Below, one piece after another: positions 48,360 through 58,265 of a DNA stretch of 64,000 nucleotides. The stretch is from Mycolicibacterium helvum (GTDB lineage: Bacteria > Actinomycetota > Actinomycetes > Mycobacteriales > Mycobacteriaceae), in the NCBI RefSeq assembly GCF_010731895.1, contig NZ_AP022596.1:310001-374000 (forward strand). Direction: 5' to 3'. The position numbers were made by a program, and so were the translations under genes. The notes under the pieces were generated by a model. The model had not been told where the DNA came from. It worked only from the letters and a program-made list of their open reading frames with translations, and searched no databases. The stretch's first letter is position 1; the number at the start of each line of letters is the position of its first letter.

Positions 48360-49187
48360 CTAATCCGCCTGCACCACGTTGCCCCCGCGGTCCCGCAGCT
48401 CCAGCCTCAATGTCATCCCGTGCGGCCGCCCTGTGGTGCGGATGCGGTACAGGCACCACGCCTGCTGCACTACCCGCCGCGCTATGGCGAGCTCAGTGAG
48501 GAACAGACCAGTGTTCGGTACCCGCGCGCTCATCCGTCCGTGCTCGTACATGGGCTTGCTGTCCACCTCAGCGGTCACCGTGCTCAGCGCCCAGGTCTTC
48601 GCGTGGCTGACGCCTGAACAGATCCGCCAAGCGGTAAGGAGGGACTCCGGGTGCCCGGGCAGGTCATCGATCGATGCGATCAGATTCTCAAATCCGCCGG
48701 ACCTCCCGGCCGCCAAGCTAATGCCCAACTTCTGCGCGGCTTCGGTGGCCCATTGCTGTCGTTCCTGGTGTTCACCGCCGTCGTCGAGAGGTGTTCCGCT
48801 GTACGCCTTCTCTGAGTACCGCCACGACTCGCGGTGCTGCCAGACGAGCCTGGCGAGCCGAGTATCGACGTCCTCCGGCATGAGCAGCCAGACTGCGGCG
48901 CCAGCTGACTCATAGGCTGCCCGCAGGAGTGCGAACTGCGGAGTTGTCCACTGCCAATTGAGCATCAAGGTGCAGGCGGCCTCGACGTTCTCGACGGCGT
49001 ACAGGATCCCACGGCGGGCCAGGCTCGCCGCCCAGATGTCAGGGAAGCGGGCTTCGTCGTCCGCGAGGTCACTGTTGGGCTCGGCGTGGTGACCGGGCTT
49101 CTGCTCCACGAGTGATCCGATTTCGAGTACGCGGTCCAGTTCGCTACGGATGTCGCGGTCGATGTCGGCGCTGTTCGGGTCGGTCAT
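48360..49187 (-). CDS. helical protein of unknown function, second gene of a two-gene operon
   Basis: A 275-residue, largely helical soluble protein. Its ATG is one base beyond the TGA of the upstream membrane-protein gene, so the two are translationally coupled. 'QFALLRAAYESAGAAVWLL' and 'LLTAWRICSGVSHAKTW' resemble the helices of HEPN-like or DUF5677-type proteins. R188 to H195 (Rx6H) is a possible HEPN active site, though this is weak. It converges on the HEPN gene at 47053-48333 with a 26-base gap. Confidence 0.75.
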   Translation of the reverse strand: MTDPNSADIDRDIRSELDRVLEIGSLVEQKPGHHAEPNSDLADDEARFPDIWAASLARRGILYAVENVEAACTLMLNWQWTTPQFALLRAAYESAGAAVWLLMPEDVDTRLARLVWQHRESWRYSEKAYSGTPLDDGGEHQERQQWATEAAQKLGISLAAGRSGGFENLIASIDDLPGHPESLLTAWRICSGVSHAKTWALSTVTAEVDSKPMYEHGRMSARVPNTGLFLTELAIARRVVQQAWCLYRIRTTGRPHGMTLRLELRDRGGNVVQAD

Positions 49188-49188
49188 C

Positions 49189-50040
49189 TCAAGGCTCGCC
49201 GCGTCCCGTCCGTCCGGGCATTGCTGTCATATCTGTGGTTGCTTGCCCATCCTCGGTTGGCGTTTCCGGCGTCGTACCACGCCCCTGCGCGGCCGCTCGC
49301 CGACTACGTCCCCTACCGGTCGTGTTCTCCGCCGGAGACTCCCCCAGAATCAAAAGATCGCTCTTGAACGCGGAGTGCAGGTCGTCGCGTAACTCCAGGT
49401 AAGACTTGCCGTCTAACGAATCCGCGACCGCCCCGCCCGATCCGCGCGCGTGGTCCTTCGCGATGATGTTCGATAGGTAGGTGAATCGGTGCAGGGCAGC
49501 GCATGATTCGTCAGCACCCAGCACCAAGAGGATATTCGTTAGGGTACGTGAGCGCTGCGTTAGCTCGTTGAATGCGTGTTGGTCTGCGACGCCCCACTTG
49601 TCGAGCGGATTGCGCGTGTTGCTACCCAAGAGGTCCTCCAACGAGCGGACGATTCCGAGAGCTTCTGCCATCCGCTCAGCAAGCTGAGACTGGCGGGCGA
49701 GTTTTGCATCTGCGACACGGTTGCTCCTCGAGTCTTTGGCTGCCGCACGGATCTGCCACCAAATCCCCCCAAGGGCAATAAAGGCAGCCAGAACGGTGAT
49801 GCAGGCCGCGATGATTGTGGCCCATGAGATCGGCAGTCCGGTTTCGTGGGGCGAGAGCTTATCGACAACGTCGCTTGGCAGATTAACGATCACCACCTGC
49901 GTCGGAGTTGGGGTTGGCACGGGGATGGATGGAGTTGGCGGCGCGGTCGGAGACACGCTTGGAATTATCGCTTCTGTCGGCGGTGATCTTGCGCGCAACG
50001 CCTGAGGTAACACGCACAGCTTCCGAAAGTCCTTGGCCAC
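49189..50040 (-). CDS. single-pass membrane protein with proline-rich outer segment
   Basis: A 283-residue protein. Residues 28-47 are Pro/Thr-rich, residues about 71-93 form one membrane segment ('WATIIAACITVLAAFIALGGIWW'), and the remainder is a basic-to-mixed cytosolic domain with a helix pattern ('LARQSQLAERMAEALGIVRSLEDLLG') and a disordered C-terminus. This layout suits a sensor or anchor for the protein encoded immediately downstream. The GTG start is uncertain. No known domain. Confidence 0.7.
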   Translation of the reverse strand: MAKDFRKLCVLPQALRARSPPTEAIIPSVSPTAPPTPSIPVPTPTPTQVVIVNLPSDVVDKLSPHETGLPISWATIIAACITVLAAFIALGGIWWQIRAAAKDSRSNRVADAKLARQSQLAERMAEALGIVRSLEDLLGSNTRNPLDKWGVADQHAFNELTQRSRTLTNILLVLGADESCAALHRFTYLSNIIAKDHARGSGGAVADSLDGKSYLELRDDLHSAFKSDLLILGESPAENTTGRGRSRRAAAQGRGTTPETPTEDGQATTDMTAMPGRTGRGEP

Positions 50041-50162
50041 CTTTATAGATCGCGCGGGCCTGTCGGCGGGTATCGGATCAGACCACCTAGGGCACTCGCG
50101 ACCCTCGAAGACAAAAGATGTCTACATGTCGCACGCCCTCTTGATCGGGTCAGATTGTCGAA

Positions 50163-52945
50163 TCAAAGTTCAAGTCCGTAGTCAGTGCTGCGATCTTGAT
50201 TTCCGCTGATGTGCCGTTCCGGGGCTTCGGCCATGCCGCGGTTGTGTTCTTCGCGCTGCGCCTTCCAACTCCCGTAGACCGCTTGTCGCCGTTCCGTAGC
50301 CGCCGCGCGCATATTGAGTAGGTCGCGGACGCGATCGGGAAGAGCTTCCTCGGAGGCTTTTCCGGCGTAGTCGTGCGCGGTGATGGTCGGCTCGGCGCAG
50401 GCGAGGATACCGTGAATGAGGGTGGCAGCTTCTGAGCTATCACCTCGCTGCGTGAGATGAGTTCCGGCAGGTTTTTCGTGCCCGAATTCGCTTGCTTCGG
50501 TGCTCCGTTCGTAGATGTGGGCGATGTTGGCGTGGCGCCCGCGGGTCATGGCGACGTAGAGCAAATTGCGGCTGGCGGTGTCGCTGAGGACGGCGTGGCA
50601 CGCGTCGGCGGTGACGCCCTGGGCGGAGTGCACAGTGACGGCGTAGCCGAGGCTCACGTGCTCCCGAACGTAGTCGTTTTCGAAGACGACACGGGCGTTG
50701 TCATCGAGACGCTCTGCCGCAACACGATTCGTCTTGGCATCGATTGCAGCGACCCGCCAACGGTTTCCGTTGCGCACAGACGGTAACGACTCTGCGTTGG
50801 GCGTCGAGTGGTGAAAGGCGATGGTGGGGTCGTTGCGGCGGCTGATGATTAGGTCTCCAACGCTGATGTGTTGGCCTCGTGCGCCTACAACAGAGCGGGC
50901 ATTCCGGTCGATTCGGTCGTTGTGGATACGGAGGTTGAGCGCATCGGCCATTTCCGTGGTGTCGCAGACGAGTAGGGCGTCACGGCCGACCTCTGCGTCG
51001 GCCGTGTAAGCGGCAAGCGCGTCGGCTGCCATGGTGATCGCATCGCCGTGGTGCAGCCGATCGTGGCTGCGATACCAGTCCACAGCGTCGCGGCGCGCAG
51101 CTGGCTCGCCGTCACGCAGCGCGAGGGACGCGGTGCGTTCTTCCGGGTCGCTCATCCGCCACACCTCGGAGAGGCGCTGCGTCCACGGAAGGTCGGTGCA
51201 GAGTTGGGCGAACATGCCGCCGCGGGCCTTGACCGGTGCCAACTGGCTGGCGTCACCAACGAGGACCGTCTTCGCACCCGCCCGCGTGGTAGCGGTCAAG
51301 AGCTGTCGCAGATCGTCGGTGCCGACCATGCCGGCTTCATCGATTACCACGACGGTCGCCTCGTCCAGCTTCAAGGTGTTGTCGTGTAACAACCGCAGCG
51401 CCTTGGCGACCGTCAGGCCGTCATCTCCGGCGCCTTCGCGCATCGCGACGTCGACAGCCTGGCCGGTCGGCGCGAGGACCAGAACGCGCGCACCGAACCG
51501 ATGGTGTGCCGCGCTGGCGAGCGCGCGGAGGGAGGTGGTCTTGCCTGCTCCCGCCGGCGCCGAGAGCGGTTGTACGAGCCAGGGCGACTCGCCGATGTTC
51601 TGCACGGCAGTCGTCTGATCCAGCGATAGTCCGGCGGTGTCGTCGTCACGCACCCAGAAGATTGCGCGATCGTTTGTCGCGTCGACCAGGCGGAGTAACG
51701 CGCCAGGGTAAAGCGCTCATGGCCCTCCCGCTCGTGAGCGGCACGCGGCGCAGTCAACCGCATCCCGATCTCGTCAACAGCGGCTTCCACCACGGCGCGC
51801 GGCGACTGGTCCCCATCGACCGGAAGTTGCGCGCCAACGATCTCGACAAGGTCTGCGCGAGTGAACACCGCCTTCTCGATCTTCTCCGCCGCCGCGGCCA
51901 AACTCGCGCCGTCGAACGCAGTGTGCGCCGCGGCACGGCGCGCCGCACGCGCTTCCAGAAAGGCGGCGCGGTCCAGAACCAGACCCCGCGCGTCCTCGCG
52001 CCACTGCCGTTGCAATTCGCTCCACGCGAGCTCTTCCGGTTTAGCGGGCCGGGTGGCTTTCTGTGCCGCCGCAAGCTGTGCCGCTCTCAACGGGCCGTCC
52101 ACCGAAACCAGGTTGTGTGCCGCCCACTCTCGTAGCTGCGACGAGCGCCGGGACCACGCAGTGATGGTGTCGCGATCAACTCCCGCCGTCTCGGCCATCC
52201 CCGTTCCCGGATCTACCGGCGCCCACTCGATCCCCAGCGATTGGTGTAGTTCGCGACGCAACGTGGCTTGATAGATGACACCCGCTGCACGGGCTTCGTG
52301 ATACACCGACGTTCCGTCGATCGACACCAGCACCCCATCAGTCCGGGCCTGCCGATTCGGCACGAGCACATGGGTATGCAGATGCGGATCTCCGCACCGC
52401 GACGTCTCATGCTGATAGGCCACCGCGATTAATCCCGACAACTTCACGAGGTCCTTCTCCCCCGTCACGCTGTTATGTACGCGGGTGTAGCCGGCATGCG
52501 CGGCCACGTACTCCATCGCCTCCGCGAGCGCGGTCGAATGCGCGGCAGCGATCGCCTTTTGGACCACATCATCGGCGCGCAATGCGCGCAGTAGTGACAC
52601 GCTCTTGGGCGCGGCGAAGGTCAAATCGAAGCCGTGCACACCGCGGCTACCGAAGGCGCGTCCGCGCGCGCCGTTCGGCGCGACACCGTCGTCGAGCCAG
52701 CGCGCCACGGCCGCCGAATCGGCTTCCCCTCCGGCGCGCTGAACATCGGTCAAACCCACCAACCGGGCCACGGTATCGGAATCGCCCGCGCACAACCATA
52801 CTGGGGTGCGCGTCTCATGTTCGGAGTAGTACTCCCCCAGGCCACCGTTGGCTCTTTTTAGGTCGGAACTGGCGCGCCCGGCTGCCTCGGCGGTGTCGAT
52901 GTAGTAGCTCACCGACGACCGCTTCAACTTCGAAATTGTCAGCAT
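50163..52945 (-). pseudogene. MobF-family relaxase-helicase (TraA/TrwC-like), frameshifted
   Basis: The N-terminal part (from the ATG at 52945) is a TrwC relaxase: 'GGLGEYYSEHETRTPVWLCAG' has the catalytic tyrosines, and 'GDPHLHTHVLVPNR' the HxHxH metal site. Near 51700 the frame breaks after 'FTLARYSA'. The RecD-like helicase continues in another frame from about 51690 down to 50163: 'APAGAGKTTSLRAL' (Walker A), 'VVVIDEAGMVG' (Walker B), 'LVGDASQLAPV', 'VTVHSAQGVTADACHAVL'. The protein would nick oriT and unwind the transferred strand in conjugation. A simple one-base loss explains the break, so the element probably no longer mobilises itself. Confidence 0.85.
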
Positions 52946-53239
52946 CAGGGCGCCTACTCGAAAGCGGAGACATCGACGCTTAGTGCGCCACAACCAGTCT
53001 CGCACCTCCTGTGCAAATGTGCCAAGGGTTTAGATACTAAATATCAAGTGCTGCAGTACTTTTAGGATACAACGAGAGGAGACAAGAAGAGGTATCGGAT
53101 GATTGGGAGGGGCAAGGAAACGATGAGACTAGCAGCCTCATGGATTGGGAGGAAGGAGAATTGAGCGTCCACAGCGACGACGCGGCTTGCGATTTCGCGC
53201 GCAACACGTCTCCCCTCCCCAGCCTCGTCACACCGGCGG

Positions 53240-53596
53240 CTACTGGCCGTAGGTGTAGCGCAAGTTGGCGTTGATGAGCTCTCCGATGCGTTGGCGCATG
53301 TGGCTGATCATGCCGGTGTCGGGCACCGGGTCGCCAACAAAAAGAGTCCAACGCAGATCGGTTCCACCGCGGGCCGCGGCGAGGTCGAAACGCACGGACG
53401 CATCAGGCCGCTTGGTCCACAGCGAAGACCAGGTAACGTAACGCGGGCGCACGGCGTCGACAATCTCTGGTTCGACCTCATCGTCGAGAAGGTGCAGCCA
53501 CGGTCGCGCCGGTTGGCGATGGGGGTCGCAAAGATCCTCAAACACAGCCCAACATGGTGCGGGCTGGTGTCGCCGGCGAGAGCCAATCTCGCGCAT
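53240..53596 (-). CDS. SRPBCC-like small protein
   Basis: A 118-residue protein from the ATG at 53596, which has AAGGAGAGGAT directly upstream. 'PAPCWAVFEDLCDPHRQPARPWLHLLDDEVEPEIVDAVRPRYVTWSSLWTKRP' followed by 'VRFDLAAARGGTDLRWTLFV' resembles the beta sheet of the SRPBCC (START-like) fold seen in many mycobacterial proteins. The ligand is unknown. A divergent gene starts at 53734. Confidence 0.7.
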   Translation of the reverse strand: MREIGSRRRHQPAPCWAVFEDLCDPHRQPARPWLHLLDDEVEPEIVDAVRPRYVTWSSLWTKRPDASVRFDLAAARGGTDLRWTLFVGDPVPDTGMISHMRQRIGELINANLRYTYGQ

Positions 53597-53733
53597 ATCC
53601 TCTCCTTCTCCCGGCCCCAATACCATTGTCTTCGCACGGTCAGTCCGGCGCGGATCAATACATCATGGTGATCGCGCCCCAGCTCGTTTTTGTAGAACAC
53701 ACTGGGAACCGCGACCACCGAAGGAGATCACGC

Positions 53734-54213
53734 ATGAGCATCACGCCCACCCCGCCGCTGCGCCCCGACTACGGCCCGAGCAGCCCCGACCAGGTGATCG
53801 CGCACGTTCATTCCGATGGACGGATGGCCATCACACTGACCGAGGGCACCTGCCTACAGGTGCCAGACCTGGACGAGTGGCAGCTTCTGGGCCGCGTGCA
53901 GATGCGCAGCGATATGCCAAGCGAGCTCAAGATCAACGTGGTGGCGTACCACCGCCATACCGGACGACTAGCACGCTTTTACATGATCCGGCCGAAGCAT
54001 CCCGATGGGCTTGATCCGCTGGACTACAGCTCCGATCCCGATGACCTGCCTGGTTATGCAGCCTGGAAGCAGCAGGGAGACCAGGAGAACGCCGCCGTGC
54101 GGTACGAGACCGATAAGCCGCTGTGGGACTTGGTATCCCGGCTACCCGAGATCACCGATGTGTTCATCGGCACCGTTAAGGATCTGCGCAATAGCAACAA
54201 GGAGAACGCATGA
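53734..54213 (+). CDS. hypothetical protein of the mobile element
   Basis: A 159-residue protein; the ATG at 53734 has AAGGAG at ideal distance. It is soluble, acidic and alpha/beta ('RMAITLTEGTCLQVPDLDEWQLLGRVQMRSDMPSELKINVVAYHRHTGRLARFYMI'), ending in 'VFIGTVKDLRNSNKENA'. No domain recognised. Its stop overlaps an ATG (ATGA at 54210) that opens a 13-codon frame ending at 54251, apparently the stump of a lost partner gene. Confidence 0.7.
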   Translation: MSITPTPPLRPDYGPSSPDQVIAHVHSDGRMAITLTEGTCLQVPDLDEWQLLGRVQMRSDMPSELKINVVAYHRHTGRLARFYMIRPKHPDGLDPLDYSSDPDDLPGYAAWKQQGDQENAAVRYETDKPLWDLVSRLPEITDVFIGTVKDLRNSNKENA

Positions 54214-54302
54214 CTACCAACACGTCAATCAGCTCGACGTCTCAGATCTAGTGTTTCTCGATTCTCCAAATTCGCCGCAAAATTTCACGCCTACAGCAAC
54301 CG

Positions 54303-55604
54303 TTACGTGTCGGAGCCTTCCGCCTTGGAGTCGGAATCTCCCCATGTCAAAGCCGCTGTCGGCCACGAGCGTCGGGTCCACAATTGATGAAGGTTCGACT
54401 TAACTGACTCGGCTCCTCGTGGAAGCTCGACCTGTTCGACCGAGCTGTACACGCGCTCCATGCAAGTCCGTACCGCGACACGTGCTCGTTGCGTCCCCAT
54501 TCCCCAAGATGTGGCTTCGGCCACCAAGTCATCGATATTGATGTTGTTGATACTCGTCTTGCCGTTGATAACATGACCTGTGCCGTTGAACGCCGGGTCG
54601 AGGTACCTCACCGGGGCAGCGTCGTAGATCGGCGCCAGGGACACGCTTCCATCGCGACCAATCATCACTGAGTAGTTTTTGGAATGGGCGTCAGCGTTTC
54701 CAATCACGACGTTGAACGTCACAGCTTCTAGCAATGCCGACCGAAACCCATCAGGATCCAGAGCCCTCGGTGCAGCTGCGCGCGCTATGCGTCGTAGCCT
54801 CGACCCCGAACGGGTTGCTTCGCCAGTGCTCTCATACTTGGCCTGGGGGTCGAGACCTAGCGCCTGACAGAAATCCTCTTGATGCAGCCGGTTTCCATCA
54901 GGCCTTCGGTCATATCGGGTAACGACAATCGCCTGGCGCTCTTGAAACCGTTCCACCCGCGACTCTGCAGCATTCATTCTTGCCTCGCGCGCGACTCGCA
55001 ATGCCCAATCTTCTGTCTGAATCAGATGTTTCACTGGGCCACCGTGCGGCTCTGGCTTGATGATGTGGGTCGAGGCTGCACCGGCTTCGGGCCAGCCCCA
55101 ACTGCCATCGGGAAATGCCACCAATAGCACCTTGTCTTGAATGCCCGCTAACGATGCCTGCGGAGTAGTGCCCTCAGGGAGGTGGTAAGTCGGCAGATCC
55201 GTGATAAGACTGTCGACTTCCTGTTTGGTCAGGGGTCGGACGTGGCCAGCGTCGGGCTCTGTACCGTCGGTGAGAATCTGGACAGCCCCGGCGCATTCCG
55301 CGCCTACCCGTTCCAATAGCGTCATCGTGTCGTTGACTGGTACGCGAGCCTCAGTGGCGATGTGACGGCGCAGGTTTCCCTCGGGCAGAAGGCCCTCGAT
55401 GAATGCCGACACCTGCCGCGCGCCGTTCTTATCTTGAATGGGCTTTAGCGAAACAGGCAACGCCAAAGACAGGACTCGGCTCCCCTCGCCGAAGGTGTCG
55501 AGCGCATCCTCGGTGAATTCCAAACGCAGGCGGAATCGGCGCGGCTCACTCAGCCTGGCGACGTGGACGCCGTACAACCAAACGTCGAGTGCCTTAGCCG
55601 CCAT
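54303..55604 (-). CDS. hipA: HipA-family Ser/Thr kinase toxin
   Basis: A 433-residue protein with full HipA architecture. The N-terminal couple_hipA-like subdomain (1-100, 'WLYGVHVARL') is followed by 'TPQASLAGIQDKVLLV' (activation-loop region), 'THIIKPEP', 'IVVTRYDRRPDG', 'HQEDFCQALG', 'FNVVIGNADAHSKNYSVMI' (catalytic and metal Asp/Asn) and 'LAPIYDA'. The key residues are present, so kinase activity is likely. In E. coli HipA phosphorylates GltX and arrests growth. It overlaps hipB by 11 bases. Confidence 0.93.
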   Translation of the reverse strand: MAAKALDVWLYGVHVARLSEPRRFRLRLEFTEDALDTFGEGSRVLSLALPVSLKPIQDKNGARQVSAFIEGLLPEGNLRRHIATEARVPVNDTMTLLERVGAECAGAVQILTDGTEPDAGHVRPLTKQEVDSLITDLPTYHLPEGTTPQASLAGIQDKVLLVAFPDGSWGWPEAGAASTHIIKPEPHGGPVKHLIQTEDWALRVAREARMNAAESRVERFQERQAIVVTRYDRRPDGNRLHQEDFCQALGLDPQAKYESTGEATRSGSRLRRIARAAAPRALDPDGFRSALLEAVTFNVVIGNADAHSKNYSVMIGRDGSVSLAPIYDAAPVRYLDPAFNGTGHVINGKTSINNINIDDLVAEATSWGMGTQRARVAVRTCMERVYSSVEQVELPRGAESVKSNLHQLWTRRSWPTAALTWGDSDSKAEGSDT

Positions 55605-55845
55605 CGGTCACCGTCACTCGGGAAAACTTTGGCACTAGCGCGAGCGCGATGCCGCACTCCGATAGAGCGCGGAGCGCAATGTCGACGCTGACGGATTCCC
55701 CTCGCTCAAGACGCGAGATAGTCATACGGGTGACTCCGATACGATTAGCAAGCTCATCCTGATGGAAGCCTCTTGCCTGACGCACGCGCCGCACGTGTTC
55801 GCCGAGTTCGATGGTGTCGTACACCAGAGGTAAAGGGTGATGCAT
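55594..55845 (-). CDS. hipB: HipB-like antitoxin and repressor
   Basis: An 83-residue XRE-family helix-turn-helix protein: 'LGEHVRRVRQARGFHQDELANRIGVTRMTISRLERGESVSVDIALRALSECG'. The C-terminus 'IALALVPKFSRVTVTDGG' is the strand that contacts HipA in known pairs. It has no visible ribosome binding site, and the first operator-like copy overlaps the start codon, suggesting a leaderless or tightly repressed transcript. It precedes hipA in the same operon. Confidence 0.9.
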   Translation of the reverse strand: MHHPLPLVYDTIELGEHVRRVRQARGFHQDELANRIGVTRMTISRLERGESVSVDIALRALSECGIALALVPKFSRVTVTDGG

Positions 55846-55960
55846 ATTTCGATCATACGACCAATATGGCTACATGATCAATATTTCGATCATGAGATCG
55901 AGTTGCATGGATGATCGATATTTCGAGCATCAAGGCCTGGAGCACTGATGCTCAAAATAT
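55844..55960. promoter_or_regulatory. operator array upstream of hipBA
   Basis: ATATTTCGATCAT occurs at 55844-55856 and 55881-55893, ATATTTCGAGCAT at 55918-55930, and an inverted, one-base-different copy at 55948-55960. The three direct copies are spaced exactly 37 bases. The second and third are extended into imperfect 20-bp palindromes by an ATGATC half on the left (55874, 55911). HipB dimers bind palindromic operators in front of hipBA in E. coli, so these are likely HipB sites. Confidence 0.8.
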
Positions 55961-56240
55961 GCAGCACGCCCATCGATCGAATCCGGTCTCGAAACCAGAG
56001 AACGAGGACACCTCGGCCTCTACAGTTCCCCGGCCGGAGAAGCCAGGTCGAGGCGTCTCATTTCTCGTCACACTCGTGTCTCGGAGCTGTGGTGTCAGTG
56101 CTGGGTGAGACAGTCGAGGGCATGACGTTGACCCTCGGGCATGCAAGAGTGAGCACCAGCAGGACCTGGATGTTCGGGGTAAGCAGGGCAACGTCATACC
56201 GCTACCTCGCCGAACTCAATTCTCAACCAGGAGCCATGCC

Positions 56241-56909
56241 ATGACTGCGAAGGATCTGCACCCCGCTACTCACCTGCGGGCAGCAGCGTGGGTTCCAGAC
56301 GACGATCCGCAGCGTCCGTGGGAGGAAGCAATTTCCCTTGCAGCCCAATGGCTTTGGAAGCAGAGCGAGGCGGAAGGAGTGCCACCACTGGTGGTAAGCA
56401 ACGCGCGAAACGCCGCCGGTTGGGGTTATACGGACCTCGACGAGATTATCCGAGCAGGCGGGCACGCCACCCCGAAGAGCCGGACACGACCCGACCGGGG
56501 GCCGGTGCTCGCCTTCGCCCCGATCGAAGGCTCACTGCAGTTGGCGATGGACCTCGCCCGCGGTTACTCCCTGGCGGTGGTTGAGGGCTCGCTCCTGCCC
56601 TTAGCGGAATGGGCGGCCAGAGCGGGGGCGACCAACCTGGTGACCGATCAAGCCACAGCATCGCAAATTCCCGATGACGTGCGGGAAGACCTCGACTCCG
56701 TGGTTTTTTACGGCGGCCGCAACGGATGGACCGGCCCCGACGAGAAAGTTCAGGCGAAGCGATTCTTGAGCCCCCACGTCCGAACCGGCCGACTGACCCC
56801 TAACCAGGCCGCTGCCTACGCGCTGGCATCCCAGTCTGTATCTGACCGCGGCGCCAAACGGTTACGCGATCTTCTCGGCCGTGGCCGTTATTCCAGTAGG
56901 GGCGTCTAG
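56241..56909 (+). CDS. hypothetical protein, first gene of a three-gene strand run
   Basis: A 222-residue soluble protein; AGGAG lies before the ATG. Alternating strands and helices ('PLVVSNARNAAGWGYTDLDEIIRAGGHATP', 'PVLAFAPIEGSLQLAMDLARGYSLAVVEG', 'ATNLVTDQATASQIPDDVREDLDSVVFYGGRNGWTG', 'QAAAYALASQSVSDRGAKRLRDLL') suggest a Rossmann-like sheet with Gly-rich turns. No family recognised. The AlbA_2 gene starts 9 bases after its stop, so the two are very likely co-expressed. Confidence 0.75.
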   Translation: MTAKDLHPATHLRAAAWVPDDDPQRPWEEAISLAAQWLWKQSEAEGVPPLVVSNARNAAGWGYTDLDEIIRAGGHATPKSRTRPDRGPVLAFAPIEGSLQLAMDLARGYSLAVVEGSLLPLAEWAARAGATNLVTDQATASQIPDDVREDLDSVVFYGGRNGWTGPDEKVQAKRFLSPHVRTGRLTPNQAAAYALASQSVSDRGAKRLRDLLGRGRYSSRGV

Positions 56910-56918
56910 GGGAGCGCC

Positions 56919-58121
56919 ATGAATTTGGTGGACCCTCGGACCGAGGACGACTTGCAACAGTTGGCCCAGAACGGCCTTCTGGAGGAAAACCACTGGCTGG
57001 ATCTCAAGAGAGAGCTGAGACCTGGCAACGCAGCCAACAAGGATCTCGCGAAAGATATTGCCGCCTTCTCGCTCGACGGGGGAACGATCCTGATCGGTGT
57101 CGACGAGGACACCTCACCGCCTCGACTCTGGCCGGTACCCCTAGAGAACCTCGCTGAGCGAATCGAGCAGATAGCGCGCATGAGGGTCGACGAGGCGGTA
57201 CAGATCCGAACGACGGTCATCAACTCGACAAGCGACACCAACTATGGGTACGTCGTGGTCCACGTACCGCAGTCAGTCCGCGCGCCACACATGGCCGACG
57301 GCCGCTATTACGGCCGTGGCGACAAGACGAACCGCGTGCTGCACAACACCGAGGTCGTTCGGCTCCTCGACCGGCGCTTGGCGGACCGCCGCGATCTGCG
57401 AACTGAAGCACGCTCGATCCGTTCCGAACTCGTTGGAGATGCGCCTCTGCTGGTGGTAGTGGCCGACCCGCTCGGCGCCCGGGAAGACATGCTCGTCTCC
57501 CTCGCCGAAGCGTCTCAGTGGCAAGAAACCGTCCTCCAGCTCGTACACTCAGTCACAGGCGATGATCAGCGCAAATACGCACCAACTTTGGCCCAGGCGA
57601 GTGGTTTCGCTCGCCGCCCCGGCGGCGTGGCGTTGACCACCGGCATGTACGAGGGGAAGCGCTTCGCGGGCGCTGACTCCGCCGCCGAGGTCGTGTTCTA
57701 TGAGTCCGGCCGGCTCGTTCTGGCAACAGAGCGCGCCGTGACGACTCTGTCGTTCCAGGGGCGCGTCTCCCCGCCCCCACCTGATGCCATTGTTGTGTTC
57801 GAAGAGTTGATCATCGGAAACGTCAGCCTGCTTGTCCATGTCGCCGCTGCGGTATCGCACCGTTGGGGATACACCGGCAGTTGGCGGTTCGCCCTCTCGA
57901 TAAATGGCCTTCGCGATTCGATGTCATGGATGATCGCCGACCGGAGTTTCGGCGACAGGGGACCGATCTACACAGAAGACGTCTACGAGCGGGCAACTGA
58001 AGCCTCGTTAAACGACCTCGACGAAGACCCCGACCAGGTAGTGGCAGCACTCACCGCTCCGCTCCTCCGGAGCATCGGCAGCTATCCAGCCTGGGCAAAG
58101 CGCTTCAAACAGGAAACCTAA
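56919..58121 (+). CDS. AlbA_2 (Schlafen-type) putative ATP- or nucleic-acid-binding protein
   Basis: A 400-residue protein. Residues about 20-135 form an AlbA_2 domain: 'EENHWLDLKREL', then 'LAKDIAAFSLDGGTILIGVDED', and 'YVVVHVPQSVRAPHMADGRYYGRGDKTNRVL', matching the known E-(x)-D-x-K, DIAAFAN-GG-x-L-x-IGV and R-x-G motifs. The remaining 260 residues are an unassigned alpha/beta part. AlbA_2 proteins occur as regulators and in defence islands, related to Schlafen nucleases. It is coupled to the gene upstream. Confidence 0.85.
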   Translation: MNLVDPRTEDDLQQLAQNGLLEENHWLDLKRELRPGNAANKDLAKDIAAFSLDGGTILIGVDEDTSPPRLWPVPLENLAERIEQIARMRVDEAVQIRTTVINSTSDTNYGYVVVHVPQSVRAPHMADGRYYGRGDKTNRVLHNTEVVRLLDRRLADRRDLRTEARSIRSELVGDAPLLVVVADPLGAREDMLVSLAEASQWQETVLQLVHSVTGDDQRKYAPTLAQASGFARRPGGVALTTGMYEGKRFAGADSAAEVVFYESGRLVLATERAVTTLSFQGRVSPPPPDAIVVFEELIIGNVSLLVHVAAAVSHRWGYTGSWRFALSINGLRDSMSWMIADRSFGDRGPIYTEDVYERATEASLNDLDEDPDQVVAALTAPLLRSIGSYPAWAKRFKQET

Positions 58122-58265
58122 GAGACCGCACCCCCGACATCCGTGTCCGACACCGTGGCCAGTAGGGCAGCTCCCACGCTCGCAACCTTCTGGTTAGTAG
58201 TAACACCCATGTGAGACCCAAGGTCCACAGTTCGACTGCAGGCTGCCAAGATACTGGGCGTGGGG

